A stretch of 64,000 nt of DNA from Zymoseptoria tritici IPO323 (taxonomy: Eukaryota; Ascomycota; Dothideomycetes; Mycosphaerellales; Mycosphaerellaceae), in assembly GCF_000219625.1 (NCBI RefSeq), contig NC_018217.1, positions 1,550,001-1,614,000 on the forward strand. Direction: 5' to 3'. Both the position numbers and the translations under genes were made by a program. This document shows positions 31,451 through 41,839 of the stretch, piece after piece (position 1 is the stretch's first letter; each line of letters opens with the position of its first letter). The notes beneath the pieces are model-generated. The model was given only the letters and a program-made list of their open reading frames with translations. It made no database searches and had not been told where the DNA came from.

Positions 31451-32813
31451 TTACTTCAGCAGGGCCTCGAGCTCCTTCGCAATAGCATCACCCACCTCGG
31501 CAGTCTTGGCCGAACCACCAATATCGGCAGTGTTGATACCCTTCTCAATCACGTTCCTCACGGCCTCGTCGATCTTCTTGGCCAGCTCGGGCTGCTGGAG
31601 AGAGTACTTGCACATCATGCCCAAAGACAAGATCATGGCGACGGGGTTGACGATACCCTTGCCGCTGATGTCTGGTGCAGAGCCTGATGGTTGTCAGCAA
31701 CAATGCACCTCGCATCAAGACAACATTGTACATACCGTGAATCGGCTCGTAAATGCCATTGCACTTGCTCTTGCCATCCGGCGAGGCAGTCAAACTCGCA
31801 CTGGGCAACAAACCCAGCGATCCTGGAATGACGCTCGCCTCGTCACTAATGATATCGCCGAACAAATTGCTAGTGACGATGACTCCGTTCAACGCTCTCG
31901 GGTTCTTGACCATCAACATCGCCGCGGAATCAATGAGGTGATGCCCGATCTTCAACTGCGGGAACTCGTTGGCAAACACATCCGTCACGGTCTTGCGCCA
32001 CAGTCTGCTTGTAGCCATGACGTTCGCCTTGTCGAGCGACCAGACCGGACACGGCGGGTCTTCAGCCAAAGCCAAGAAACCCGCCAGTCGTGCCACACGC
32101 TCGATCTCAGCGCGCGAGTAGGGTTCCGTGTCCACTGCGTAGCCGGAGCCGTCGTCCTCGGTGCGCTCACCGAAGTAGATGCCACCTGTCAGCTCACGGA
32201 CGATGTTGAAGTTGACGCCGCGGCAGACTTCCTCCTTCAATGGAGAAGTCTTGACGAGGCTCTCAGACGCGAAGAAGCATGGGCGCAGGTTTCCATATGT
32301 GCCCATTTCTTTGCGGAGGCGCAGGATGCCTTGCTCTGGACGGACTTTGCCCGTGCCCCATTTGGGACCGCCGATGGCTCCGAGGATCACGGCGTCGGCT
32401 GCTTTGGCAGCGGCGAGTGCTTCGTCTGTTAGAGGCTCGCCGTGGGCATCGATCGAGGCCTGCTTCGGTTAGCCCTGGGCTTTTCCGAAAGGTGGTCGGA
32501 GCAAACGTACGCCACCGAGCAGGTGTGGTTGAATGTTGAAGTGAACGTCGGCATTGCTGTTGTCGATCACGTCGAGCACCTGTATGCTTTGTCAGTGTTG
32601 CTTGTTTATTGAGCAGAGATACTTGTATGGCATACCTTCAGCGCCTCGGCGGTGACCTGTAATCGTTAGCTTGGAGTCGCTACGAAGTGAGTACGGTAAA
32701 GGAGCTGCTTACTTCAGGACCGCAGTGATCACCTGAATCGACATCAGCATGATTCAAATTGGCAAGGGCATAGCGCACTCACCTCCAAAGACGACGATGT
32801 TGTAAGTGGGCAT
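31451..32813 (-). CDS. LEU2: 3-isopropylmalate dehydrogenase (LEU2/LeuB), six exons (365 aa)
   Basis: Exons 32813-32783, 32732-32713, 32656-32636, 32579-32511, 32459-31736 and 31683-31451 total 366 codons. Exons 2 and 3 are only 20 and 21 nt, so the N-terminus is invisible without splicing. The joined start reads [17 protein letters not shown], then [15 protein letters not shown]. Family motifs follow: [91 protein letters not shown], ending AKELEALLK. The enzyme oxidises and decarboxylates 3-isopropylmalate to 2-oxoisocaproate with NAD+ in leucine synthesis. It lacks an obvious mitochondrial presequence, consistent with a cytosolic enzyme. It is divergent from the SRA-domain gene across 275 bp, where a CCGGA...TCCGG palindrome sits (32915-32928). 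Confidence 0.95.
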
Positions 32814-32914
32814 TTTTCGACGATTCAGTTGTTGTATGGTTGATGTTCTGGCCAAAGAATTTGTTACGTGGATTGGAGAGCGGTCGAGATTCGTTCTCCG
32901 ACTTCGCTGCCCCT

Positions 32915-32928
32915 CCGGACACATCCGG
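32915..32928. promoter_or_regulatory. CCGGA-N4-TCCGG inverted repeat, candidate Zn2Cys6 regulator site
   Basis: A palindrome in the 275-bp promoter shared by LEU2 and the SRA gene. It contains CGG-N6-CCG, the arrangement bound by dimeric Zn2Cys6 factors. It is not the CCG-N4-CGG spacing expected for the leucine regulator Leu3, so it is a candidate only. Confidence 0.35.
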
Positions 32929-33088
32929 GGAGCAAGGTTCCACCATCCACGTCGTCTTCTTTCTCCCCAGAACTCCCTCATCTCTTACTCAACATCGCAT
33001 GGATATCTAGCTCTTCCGCCTCCCGCAGGTCTCGGGATGGCAGTGCAATGCTTCAACCGCTTCGTGGGAAGCAACAGTGCGAGTCACT

Positions 33089-34446
33089 ATGGCGACAGGC
33101 CGACTGCATCTTCCTTTACTGGACTTCGCGGCTGCACAACACCGCGACCATCAGCAGGAAATCGAGCCTCCAGCAATGGCAGCACTGGCGCTCACCTTGA
33201 CACTCAACCGCAGTCAATCGATTGAAGACCAGATCGCCTCGAAACTGAATCAGCCGCTTGCATTCAGCGCCGAAGAATTGCGCCAACAAGCCCGGTGGAT
33301 TCGCGACATATTGGATCCGCAGGTCGCCCGTGAAGGCCACGACGCACTCCACTCTGACGAGATCTTGACCCTGGACGAGCTACTTCGCAAACTCGCCAGC
33401 TCCGACATCAGCCTGGAAGACATTCGCTACAGTCGCATACATCTGGCGATCCGAGATATCGCAGGAAGAGCAACGCGTTGGCCGAAGAAATTGGTCGACA
33501 GGAGCGATGTTCTCAAGTATGCCTGGATTGCTCGCTATGGACCATTGAAAGCTACCGGACTCCCCCTGTACGAATCTGGAGGACGCCTTAATGGCATTTG
33601 CAGACCGGAGGACTTGAGCAAGGAGAAGCTTCTGGTCAAATGGTTGAAATCTCCTGCTGCGAAACTGAGTCCAGCTGTGGCGAGACGTGTTGGTGATTTG
33701 GGCTTCACACCTGGCGAGTAAGCATCAATGCCACTCGTCGACAAGATGATGGGACACTGACGAGCATCCCAGCTGGTGGATCAACCCACTCTTCGCCCAC
33801 CGTGCCGGAATCATCGACAGCGGGAACTCCGAAGGCGGTATCGTATCCGACAACTCTGGGGCATACGCAGTTGTGATGACAGGCAGCGACGAAGTCTCCG
33901 GCCCAACCCCCGAGATCTTCCAATATCGTGCTAGAGATCGTGACCCGGGCCGATACCGCTTGACAGCTGGGACACCAGAATCTCGCCATCCGGTTCGCAT
34001 ATTGCGAAGCCACACCTTGCGCAGCTTCTGGAAACCCCGGGCCGGACTGAGATATGATGGACTGTGCGTAGCCGACGAAGTTGCACACGACAATTCTGCT
34101 TGTTCCACCCCATTTTGTCGACTTTGTTTGCTGAATTGTTTCCAGGCACAAAGTCACAGGCTGGTCATTGGTCAAAGAGGCTAAAAGTAACGAGACAGTC
34201 ATTGTCATCACCTTCCAGCGACTTGCTTCCGAAGGTAGCATGGACTCGGTGCTCTGCCGCCCTTGGTCGGACGAAGTCGAAGACTACACCGAGTATAAGC
34301 GCCTGAGACGCCAATGCCGTGAAAAGCAGAACGAGACTCTTAAGCCTTCGTTCCGGATGACTGGCGATGGCACTATCGACATGCGGGAGGACGAAGCAGT
34401 CTTCCTTCCAAAGCCTTCTCTTGCGAATGTTGCCGGGGAGTTGTGA
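33089..34446 (+). CDS. SRA-YDG domain protein (406 aa), three exons; possible modified-DNA reader
   Basis: Exons 33089-33717, 33773-34063 and 34146-34446, with introns of 55 and 82 nt (branch ACACTGAC and GCTGAAT; acceptors CCCAG and TCCAG). Start ATGGCGACAGG has A at -3 and G at +4; 33176 (MAALALTLTL) is an alternative. Residues 1 to about 205 are a helical region with no family match (RWPKKLVDRSDVLKYAWIARYG). From about 205 is an SRA-YDG domain: GDWWINPLFAHRAGI, SGAYAVVMTGS (about 237), RHPVRILRS, and the signature LRYDGLHKVTGWSL (about 302). The RYDG motif is reconstituted only by the second splice. SRA domains flip and bind 5-methylcytosine or related bases (UHRF1, SUVH). No RING, PHD, SET or nuclease partner is fused here. 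The pocket residues differ from UHRF1 (see findings). Function unknown. Confidence 0.85.
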
Positions 34447-34567
34447 GTTCGACGACAGCAGTAGCACTTCACACGCGGAATAAATGGCATCAAAACCATA
34501 AAGACTGGAGAGAACATTCTATTGCGGGCATGGTTTACTTGAGGATGTTGGGTCGATGGCCGCTCTT

Positions 34568-35711
34568 CTATGTTGGGCTCACGAGGATCTTGATGTGGCT
34601 GTCCTTGTTGGCAATCAGCTCCTTGAACCCCTTATCAACAATATCATCGATCCCAATGTGACTGGTCACCATCTTCTCATACCCTGTCAATTTTCCTGCT
34701 GCTGATCAGTTTGGCTCACACTCCAGGACTTTTGATTCTTCACTTACCACTGGCCATCATGTCCAGGACTTCGCCCATCGAGTCATCATCAAAGATGTAG
34801 GCGCCTTTCATTGTTATATGCTTGGCCAAGAACTTCATGCACGGTATCTCGAGCTGATCTCATCAGCATCGTCACACACTGTGATCAAGTGACACACTTA
34901 CCGGCTTCTCCCAGACTGCAATCATCACATACAATCCGTTGAACCGAATCGCATCAAAAGCAGACTCCAGCCCAGCTGGAACGCCTGCGCAATCAAAGAC
35001 AACTTCCGCGCCTCGGCCGTCAGTCAACTCCAGACACTTCTTCTCAACGCTCTCTTCGATCGGGTTGATCACACCCTTCGATAAGCTCTTCACCTGCTCT
35101 CTCCTCACCGCCGCCGGCTCCGAGACAATCACCCGATCCGCTCCCGCCGCTTTCAAAACCAGCAACAACGCAAAGCCAATTGGCCCGCCTCCCAGCACAA
35201 GCACATCCCTCCCCTTCCACTCCTTCACGCCCGAGACCTTGATCGCATGCTGTACTACCGCCAACGGCTCGATGATCGCTGCATACTCCAACGGAATGTT
35301 CTCGGGTAAGAGGTACAACTCACTCTCCTTGACCACCACCCTTTCTCCGAACCCTCCATATTCGGTCGTCCCACCCAAATACCCCAGATCCGAACACGCT
35401 GCCGAAGTACCATCTTTACAAGCCTGGCAGCCTCGACAGCAAATCCTCGGGTCGACCATCACCTTATCTCCATGCTTGAACTTCGACCATACTGGTGGAT
35501 CGCGGACGGTGCCGCACAGCTCGTGGCCGAGTGTGGAGGGCAGCCCCAACGTGCGGTCGGGTGAAGGACCAATGGTCCAAAAGTGAAGATCGCTGCCGCA
35601 AATGCCACTCCAGGCGACGTCGACTAGAAGTTGCCTCGGGCCCGGGATGGGTTCAGGAGCATCGTGGTCAATGCGGATATCGGTTGCGCCGTAGTAGCGG
35701 GCGGCCTTCAT
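34568..35711 (-). CDS. Zinc-dependent medium-chain dehydrogenase, 2,3-butanediol/polyol dehydrogenase type, three exons
   Basis: Exons 35711-34902, 34853-34748 and 34695-34568 give 348 codons. Start is MKAARYYGATDIRI. The frame continues upstream to 35924 but that would add a non-conserved leader. Catalytic zinc ligands are Cys in WSGICGSDLHFW, the GHE of LPSTLGHELCG and Glu in IIEPLAV. The structural zinc cluster C-x2-C-x2-C-x7-C is seen in CRGCQACKDGTSAAC. The NAD(P) Rossmann loop is VLVLGGGPIGFALL. The overall order matches fungal BDH1-like (R,R)-butanediol dehydrogenases and related sorbitol or threonine dehydrogenases. Substrate cannot be fixed from sequence. The last exon ends KILVSPT, the usual end of the family. 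It is tail to tail with the SRA gene, 121 bp apart. Confidence 0.87.
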
Positions 35712-36210
35712 TTTGATTTGTCGATGAGGAATTGGAGGTGTTCGAAACGATATTACTTGAAGATTGCTTTCGAAAGTGAATGACTTATTTTGTTTCTTTT
35801 GTAGTTGATATACTGGGCTGCATGCCGCGAAGGAACGCCGACTGCCCCGCTCGAGCTGTGAGCTATTCATTAACCGTATCCGAGCTGGAAAGAGGAGACC
35901 GGGCACAACTCTGAATCCACTCACCGTATGGCGAAAGGTTTAGAGCTTTGTTCAGACAACGCATGGCGGAGTCGGTGTTCGGGATTTGGGGACGACTCCT
36001 TCACTTGCGTGGTCTAGGTGCGGCTTAGCGTGGGCTGGTCCAGCACCCAATCCCGGCGCCAAAGTCGTTTGTATGACCGAACGCAGAATCGGGTGGAGGC
36101 TGTTCAGGTACGCTGACGGTATTCTGACGGCGGATAGGATTGAACACATAGCGTAGTTCCGATCCCACCTTCGCATCGAATCCGCATCAACAGCTTGCTG
36201 GTGGAAGTCG
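35712..36210. other. Intergenic region
   Basis: 499 bp between the dehydrogenase start and the DUF1989 stop, both minus strand. No gene or repeat recognised; ORFs here are extensions of the neighbours. Confidence 0.6.
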
Positions 36211-37101
36211 TCAGACTTGCTTCTCTCCAAGCGGCACCTTCATCCCATGCCTCCCCTCATAACAAGGTCTCTCAGGCTCCCTCCATCCCTTCAATACACT
36301 CTCGTCCTCCAGCCTGAAGACCTCCACCTTCAGCGGCCGACAACAGTCGATCATACTCTTCTTCTCTCCTTCCTCCCCAGCTCCACCCTCACCCCAACCC
36401 CACGTACTCAAATCTCCACCCGGACACGTACTCAACGCCATCAAAACCCTCTGCTCCGCAAAGAACTCAATAAAATCACCCTTCTTGGCCGGTGACGCTT
36501 CCATAAAGTACTTCCCATCGGGATCCAATCCTGTCACCTGAAACACATTCAATACATCGTGTACATCGAACTCCGTAAGGCCGTATGGTAACACCGCCCG
36601 CGTGAGATTCGAATGACAGTGGAAGTCGTACGAGTCGCCGGAGAGCATCTTGTTGACGTACGGATCGCACCTCGTGCCGAGCAAGTCGTGGCATCGTCCA
36701 CCCCACTTGTCAACGCCGTATTCACTTAGCGAGTCCGCGATGATAGTGACCATCGGTCGCAGGAAGGGAAGACAGCTCCATAGTCGATCGTGCGTGGTGA
36801 GGTGGCTGGCGTGCAGCTGCCGTGTGCGAGCGGCCCAGAATCGTTCGCGGGGATTGTCGAAGTTCCAGATATTCAGATCGCCCACTTGAGGTCCTTCCGG
36901 AGTGGAAATGCGGACTATAGAGCCGGCAGGCGCTTCCCAGGCGCGGCCGGAGCGGATGGGAAGGGTGAAGGAGTGGGTGAGCGTGCGGTTGGCCGAGGCG
37001 AGGTTGGTGTAGAAGGCTTTGTCCACGTTGAGGATTGAGCCTGGTGTGGCATGGTAGGCAGGCTGCGGCTGGGTTTTGGATGTCGAGGAAAAGGCGACCA
37101 T
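36211..37101 (-). CDS. DUF1989 (urea carboxylase-associated) family protein, 296 aa
   Basis: Single exon. Start at ATG 37101 (MVAFSSTSKTQPQPAYHATP). The frame stays open upstream into the transposon TIR, giving a spurious leader. Motifs of DUF1989: GSIVRISTPEGPQVGDLNIW, ARTRQLHASHLTTHDRLWS, DKWGGRCHDLLGTRCDPYVN, CHSNLTRAVLPYGLTEFDVH, VLNVFQVTGLDPDGKYFMEA and KKGDFIEFFAEQRVLMALST. The family is linked to urea, guanidine and amino-acid degradation in bacteria, and the fungal proteins are uncharacterised. The conserved Cys/His/Asp positions of the cupin-like core appear present. A transposon end lies 129 bp upstream of the start codon, so its promoter is probably altered. This is inferred from position. 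Confidence 0.88.
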   Translation of the reverse strand: MVAFSSTSKTQPQPAYHATPGSILNVDKAFYTNLASANRTLTHSFTLPIRSGRAWEAPAGSIVRISTPEGPQVGDLNIWNFDNPRERFWAARTRQLHASHLTTHDRLWSCLPFLRPMVTIIADSLSEYGVDKWGGRCHDLLGTRCDPYVNKMLSGDSYDFHCHSNLTRAVLPYGLTEFDVHDVLNVFQVTGLDPDGKYFMEASPAKKGDFIEFFAEQRVLMALSTCPGGDLSTWGWGEGGAGEEGEKKSMIDCCRPLKVEVFRLEDESVLKGWREPERPCYEGRHGMKVPLGEKQV

Positions 37102-37230
37102 TATGGTGAATGATAGCCTGCTAGCTTTCTTTGAAGTGAACTGACCACTCGCAGGGTGGAAGTAAGAGGCAGCTGAATCTGGTTGACAGGTCGGTAATCG
37201 ACGGCAATCTACGGGTGTCTGACCTCTTAC

Positions 37231-37268
37231 TATTCTCAAAAGGAAAAGGGTCGGGGGTGCCAAGGCTT
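37231..37268 (+). repeat. Left terminal inverted repeat (38 bp, perfect)
   Basis: Begins TATTCTCAAAAGG and ends GCCAAGGCTT. Identical to the reverse complement of 41840-41877; weaker similarity continues inward for roughly 20-30 bp. Confidence 0.95.
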
Positions 37269-37671
37269 CTAAACTCAAATTTCAATTCACTCGAATCTTA
37301 AGGTTCAGGACGGCTGAACTCTATATACAACTATACAACACTAACACACCATGAATAGTGATATAATATCGTTCCCGTCGTTACTACTATAATCGCCGCA
37401 ACATTTTGAGCTACTAATCTTGTCGTTACCTTTAAGGGCGGGTGCACAGTCGCTGCTCGAACTTTCTGTTCACCTATAGGAAGAGACGCAGCCGAAATTC
37501 AACTATTAGCTATTAGACAGCTCTACAATACTGCCCTCCGACGACTACAGCGGTTAAGGACCTTCTTAAACATAAGAACAACCCTCTTAAGAGCCCTTTA
37601 AATTACAGGAACTATCTTAGTTCTATACATAACCGGATCCGAGCTCTGATACACTAGAGCTAGAGCTAGAG

Positions 37672-39502
37672 GTGCTAACGGATATACAGATTATTGCCCT
37701 CTGCAATAAGGACCCTACTAAGGACGCTGTATTCGGTAGAAGCGACAGTAACATAAACACAAGGCGTGTAACAAGATCCTTAATCGTTACTGCAGCTGCA
37801 GAGGTACTAGTGTTAGAGCTAACAACCGCTCTAACACCGGCACTAACGCAGAAGCTAGCTCTAGCGTTTGCACTAACGTATAAGCGTGTATCCTTTGCAC
37901 CTACTCTAGAGCCTATACCTAAGGATACCCCTGTGCTAAAGAAAGGTAGAACTGCTGCCAAAATAGTAGGCAAGAAGGCTACTAAGGGCAAGGGCAGTAC
38001 TACCGGTAATGCTAACAAGAGAAAGCAGCTAAGGAAGGCTCCTTAGCCGAAGAAGGCTCGCAAGCAGTCGTTAGGGCGTAAGGAGTCGTTAGCGCTAACA
38101 ACGCCCAAACCGGCGATTTAGCCGCTAGCCCTCCCTGCTCTAACAGCACTACTACCCTTATCTGGCATTTATAGTAAGCTCCAGGATTTATCTACCGGTG
38201 TAGCTAACTAAGCTCGTTCAAAAATTAGATTAATCGGACAACTATAGCGATGTCTAGCCGCTTGTGAAGGATGTTAATAGTTAGCAGTTACAGGATTCGA
38301 TAACATCAGCGACTCTAACGCCCTCGAAACGCCTTAAAACCTCCAAACCGGCCGACGAGCCCTTATTAGTCCTCGTACGCTATACGGTGGCCTTTAACAA
38401 GAGGCAGTTAGCAGACCCCTTTAACTGCATATACACTAGCGATTACTAGGCTGTCGACGACCTAATAGTCAAGGCTAGGAGACTGGCTAAGAAGTATGCA
38501 CAAGAGCAAGGAATTTATTGCTACTTACTCTTACGCAAGGCCCTTATAACGGCTAAGAAGCATGCTCGGTTAGTATACACCCTACCTAAGGACATTACAA
38601 GTATAGACTTAGGGTAATAGGGCATGCAGATAGCGCCGCTTATTAAGCACTTTAAGGGCTACGAGATAATTATTGCTATTACGGAGGTGTAGAGCAATAA
38701 ACGTAGTAGTAAGCCGGTTATTGCAGAGTTATCCGACGGCTTAATAGCACTCAAATCTAATTAAGAGCAAGCCCCTTCCTTACAACAGCGCAAGGGAAGG
38801 AAGTTAGCTAACGATAAGACGGTAGATACATTCGAGACGACTATCGCAACGTTTAAGAAGTACTTGCTGTCTATTAAGTGCGAAGACAAGCAGTGCAGCA
38901 ATAGCAAGACGAAGCTTATAGTAGGGTGTTACGTTAACGGCTATAGCAAGCACTTTAGCGTTCTTGGAGCACACGTAAACGAGTGGAAGGCTATGGTGCT
39001 TACTAGCGCTACTGTCGTCCAGTCTATGCCGGATTATATTATTAAGAAGGTTGTAAAGCTGGATAAGGATACTTATCGTGGCAAGAAGCGTGCTGCGGTT
39101 GTGGAGCCTACACTAATACTAGCGCCGGCTCTAGCGATGCTAATGCTAATGTAGTATCCGCCATAGCATCAACTACCGGCTCTGCTAACGCCGCCTGTTA
39201 ATACCGCACCGCGGAGCAGTCCTCTACCTGCTAGCTATTCTGCGGCTATAGAAGAGACGCACACGGTAGCTATGTACTGCCGCTAGCTTAGACGTAAGCA
39301 CGAGGTTATGGCAGTAGCGTTAGCCGACGCTGCGATCGCACTCACCGCCGACTTCTGGAACATAGGCATGGTAAAGCGCGAGCCGGACGCCGAGCTAGCC
39401 AAGCATGTGCCTTAGACTGGCGTCCGGCGTGCCCTGCAGTCGAAGAAGCACATTAAGGCCTTCCTTAAGAGTATAGATAATAGCAGTAATAGCAGCGAGT
39501 AA
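37672..39502 (+). pseudogene. Accessory gene of the transposon, unknown product, inactivated by nonsense changes
   Basis: A coding-like frame can be followed for about 600 codons. It is broken by many TAG/TAA codons at positions where CAG/CAA is expected, and by one frame change near 38.2 kb. It ends at TAA 39500-39502 after a Ser/Asn-rich tail (SIDNSSNSSE). The N-terminal part is Ala/Thr/Lys rich and basic (KKGRTAAKIVGKKATKGKG). The middle contains helix-like segments (DDLIVKARRLAKKYAQEQG). A later stretch, KCEDKQCSNSKTKLIVGCY followed by HFSVLGAHVNEWKAMV, looks like a small Cys-containing DNA- or RNA-binding fold. No family recognised. It converges with the transposase, so its promoter would lie by the left TIR. 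It could belong to a second, older element. Confidence 0.6.
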
Positions 39503-40638
39503 GATGCAGCTCGTTAACGGCGGTGTTGTTGCTTATTGTTGCTTACGAATTCGAGCGTCCGAGCGTGCGGAATAGATACAGATAGATCGTTGCTTTAGCG
39601 CAACCCTCGGAGGCTAGATCTTAATATCCAGCCGGTCGATCTTATTAGTATTAAAGATAGTGTTTCCTTAGTAATATCCCTTGCGCCTCGTGAAGAAATG
39701 GTGTTAATATGCTATCTAGCTGTTATATTATCGTCGTGTGAAGGACTTATAGTTATTCTGAAGTTTTGGAATCTAGCCGGTGCGATAAGAAGCCCCCCTC
39801 GCAGATTCGGAATTCTACGCCGCACCTCGTTTCTTAACGACTACATGTCGCCGCGAGCTAGTTGTTTTTTTGTATTAAACCGCAGATCATACTGCACACA
39901 CCTATGTATGCGTTTTAATAGTCTAGTGTCGTTGTTAATACGCGGTGTGGACGTAAACATTTGAAAATATCGCCGCCGCTAGTCGGAGTTAAATCCGACG
40001 CTAGCGCACAATCCCTGTCTCTCTATCTCGGCGTTATTTAGAAATGTTTCACACACGACACTGCGACGAACATACTATCGATTTCCACGATTTCAAGTCT
40101 TACGCGTAATTCGGCGCACGAGCTCTTATATAAAAAAAGAATAAGCATTGTGCGGGTAGTGGCTGTCGAGTAACAAATGTAGACGTCTTTTGCAAAGCGG
40201 CGACGCTAGAGTTCTAAGAATTCGAAGATCCTTAAACTTTTAGCAGCTTTAAGAATCTGCACTAAAATCACGCGCTTAATTGTTGCGCAACTACCACGCG
40301 GTCAAACAGAGTAGTTGTTTTTTTAAATAATAGCTTATTAGCTCTTCTAATAGATGCGCTATTTAATGCTGTTAATAACTGTGTGCTTTAGTGCGCGATT
40401 CGTATTAAAAGTAGTAATCGGGTGTATCCGGCGCTAGTGAATTTCTCCGCGGGGATAAGATTCCGGGGCTTCAGCCTTAAATTTATAACGATTCGCAAAT
40501 TCTTAAAATTACTACTATCACTTTAACCGGCAATATCGCAACAACTAAGATACATGAAAAATAGGTAAGCATATAGGGCTCTAAGAGGGAGATGCGGGCT
40601 TTCGAATAAGCCTACGATAACAGGAATCGGTCGGTAGG
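39503..40638. other. AT-rich spacer inside the transposon
   Basis: 1136 bp between the two converging relics. TpA-rich with runs such as TTTTTTAAATAATAG; short ORFs only. It may contain the two 3' ends; nothing recognisable. Confidence 0.6.
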
Positions 40639-41646
40639 TTAAAAAGTTGTAGCCTTATATAGCTGCTTAAGAACATAGCAAGCTTTAAAGAGCTTCATAT
40701 AGTCGATATTTACACTCTATCGCTTACATGCTAGCCTTATAAACTCCTTAAACTCCGACTGCTAGTCCTTACCGAGGCTGTATTTAGGCATTATATCCTA
40801 GTGCCTGCGAATCTAGTGCTTAAGAAGGTAGAAGGTCTTCTTAATAAGGTTATAGTCCGGTAAATAGGGTAGAAGGAACATAAGCCTTACGCCTTGTTTA
40901 TTGCAGAGCTGCTTAACAATCAGACGATCGTGTATTAAGCAGTTATCTATGATAATTACTAAACGAGGCCCTGGAAACAGTGTGCAACGAGGCAACACTT
41001 CTACTTGTATCTATAAGATAAAATCCTCGCTCTTAACACTGCCCTCCTTAATAAGCACGCTAGGTAGATATCTATTAATAGTGTAGGCTAGAAGAATGCT
41101 ATATCTCTGTGCGTAGTAGAGGTGTTGTTTATCTCTTGCTAGAAACCCCTTTAGCGACTACCCCCTTCTTCTTAACGCCAGTTTATTACTCGCATATATC
41201 TTATTAACATAGACGAGCTAGTTAGCCCTTAGCTCTTGCACCTGTGCTTCGAATAGAGCCCTTGCCAAGTCGTCTCGTTATGCAGCAGTCCTTGCGACTA
41301 GCTTGTTAGTGAAATCCTTACTATAAAGGCAGACGGCGATAGTGTCGACACAGACGCTTAGTAAGAAACGCTCTAACAGCAGCTCTTGTAGTTCCTTACA
41401 CTAGTAGGTAGGGCGTTTAGTAAGCGTCTGTAACAGGAAGTCTCGATAGTGTAGTTAAATTAATCGTAGTCGGCCTCTAGGGCGAGGGAAGACACTGCCG
41501 GTGGCCTTAAAACGCGTAATTCGAACCTATATAGCAGTCTTAGAGCCCCTGTTGTCGTTTAATAGCAGCTAAATAATGTCGTAACTAGTCCATCGGTCTT
41601 CCAAAAGGTGCTGTATTAACGCCTCGTCTTGTCTACTAAGCCGCAT
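40639..41646 (-). pseudogene. DDE_3-type Tc1/mariner transposase relic (336 codons)
   Basis: The frame from ATG 41646 (MRLSRQDEALIQHLLEDRW) to TAA 40639 is exactly 336 codons with no indel, interrupted only by TAG/TAA codons. The N-terminus is a helix-turn-helix (ITRFKATGSVFPRPRGRLRL). The catalytic core is recognisable: second Asp in LVIIIDNCLIH, then NKQGVRLMFLLPYLPDYN. The first catalytic Asp position reads Asn (LVYVNKIY), and the glutamate after PDYN reads Lys (LIKKTF). Both are G-to-A changes, the complement of C-to-T. So at least two acidic catalytic residues and the reading frame are lost. Family: the Ant1/Tan-like fungal Tc1/mariner group with a DDE_3 endonuclease, by motif. It cannot move itself. 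Confidence 0.8.
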
Positions 41647-41839
41647 CGCAGAGAAAACGCTGGCGACGGTAGCGTAGGAACGAGTTAGCTAAAATCGATA
41701 AGTGGTAGCTCAAATAAGAGCTTACAATAAGGCGAACACAATAAACCACTTTTGGTGATGTTGCGACAAGTGTTAGTGATGTTATTGATTTATAAATTTA
41801 TAAAGCTGGTGGTGGTGGTAATAGATTTGAGGGTTAGTA

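Noticed and set aside
37102..37278. N-terminal extension of the DUF1989 protein (starting MSLEALAPPT)
   Set aside because: These residues are coded by the transposon TIR; the same peptide-like string appears at the other TIR near 41850.
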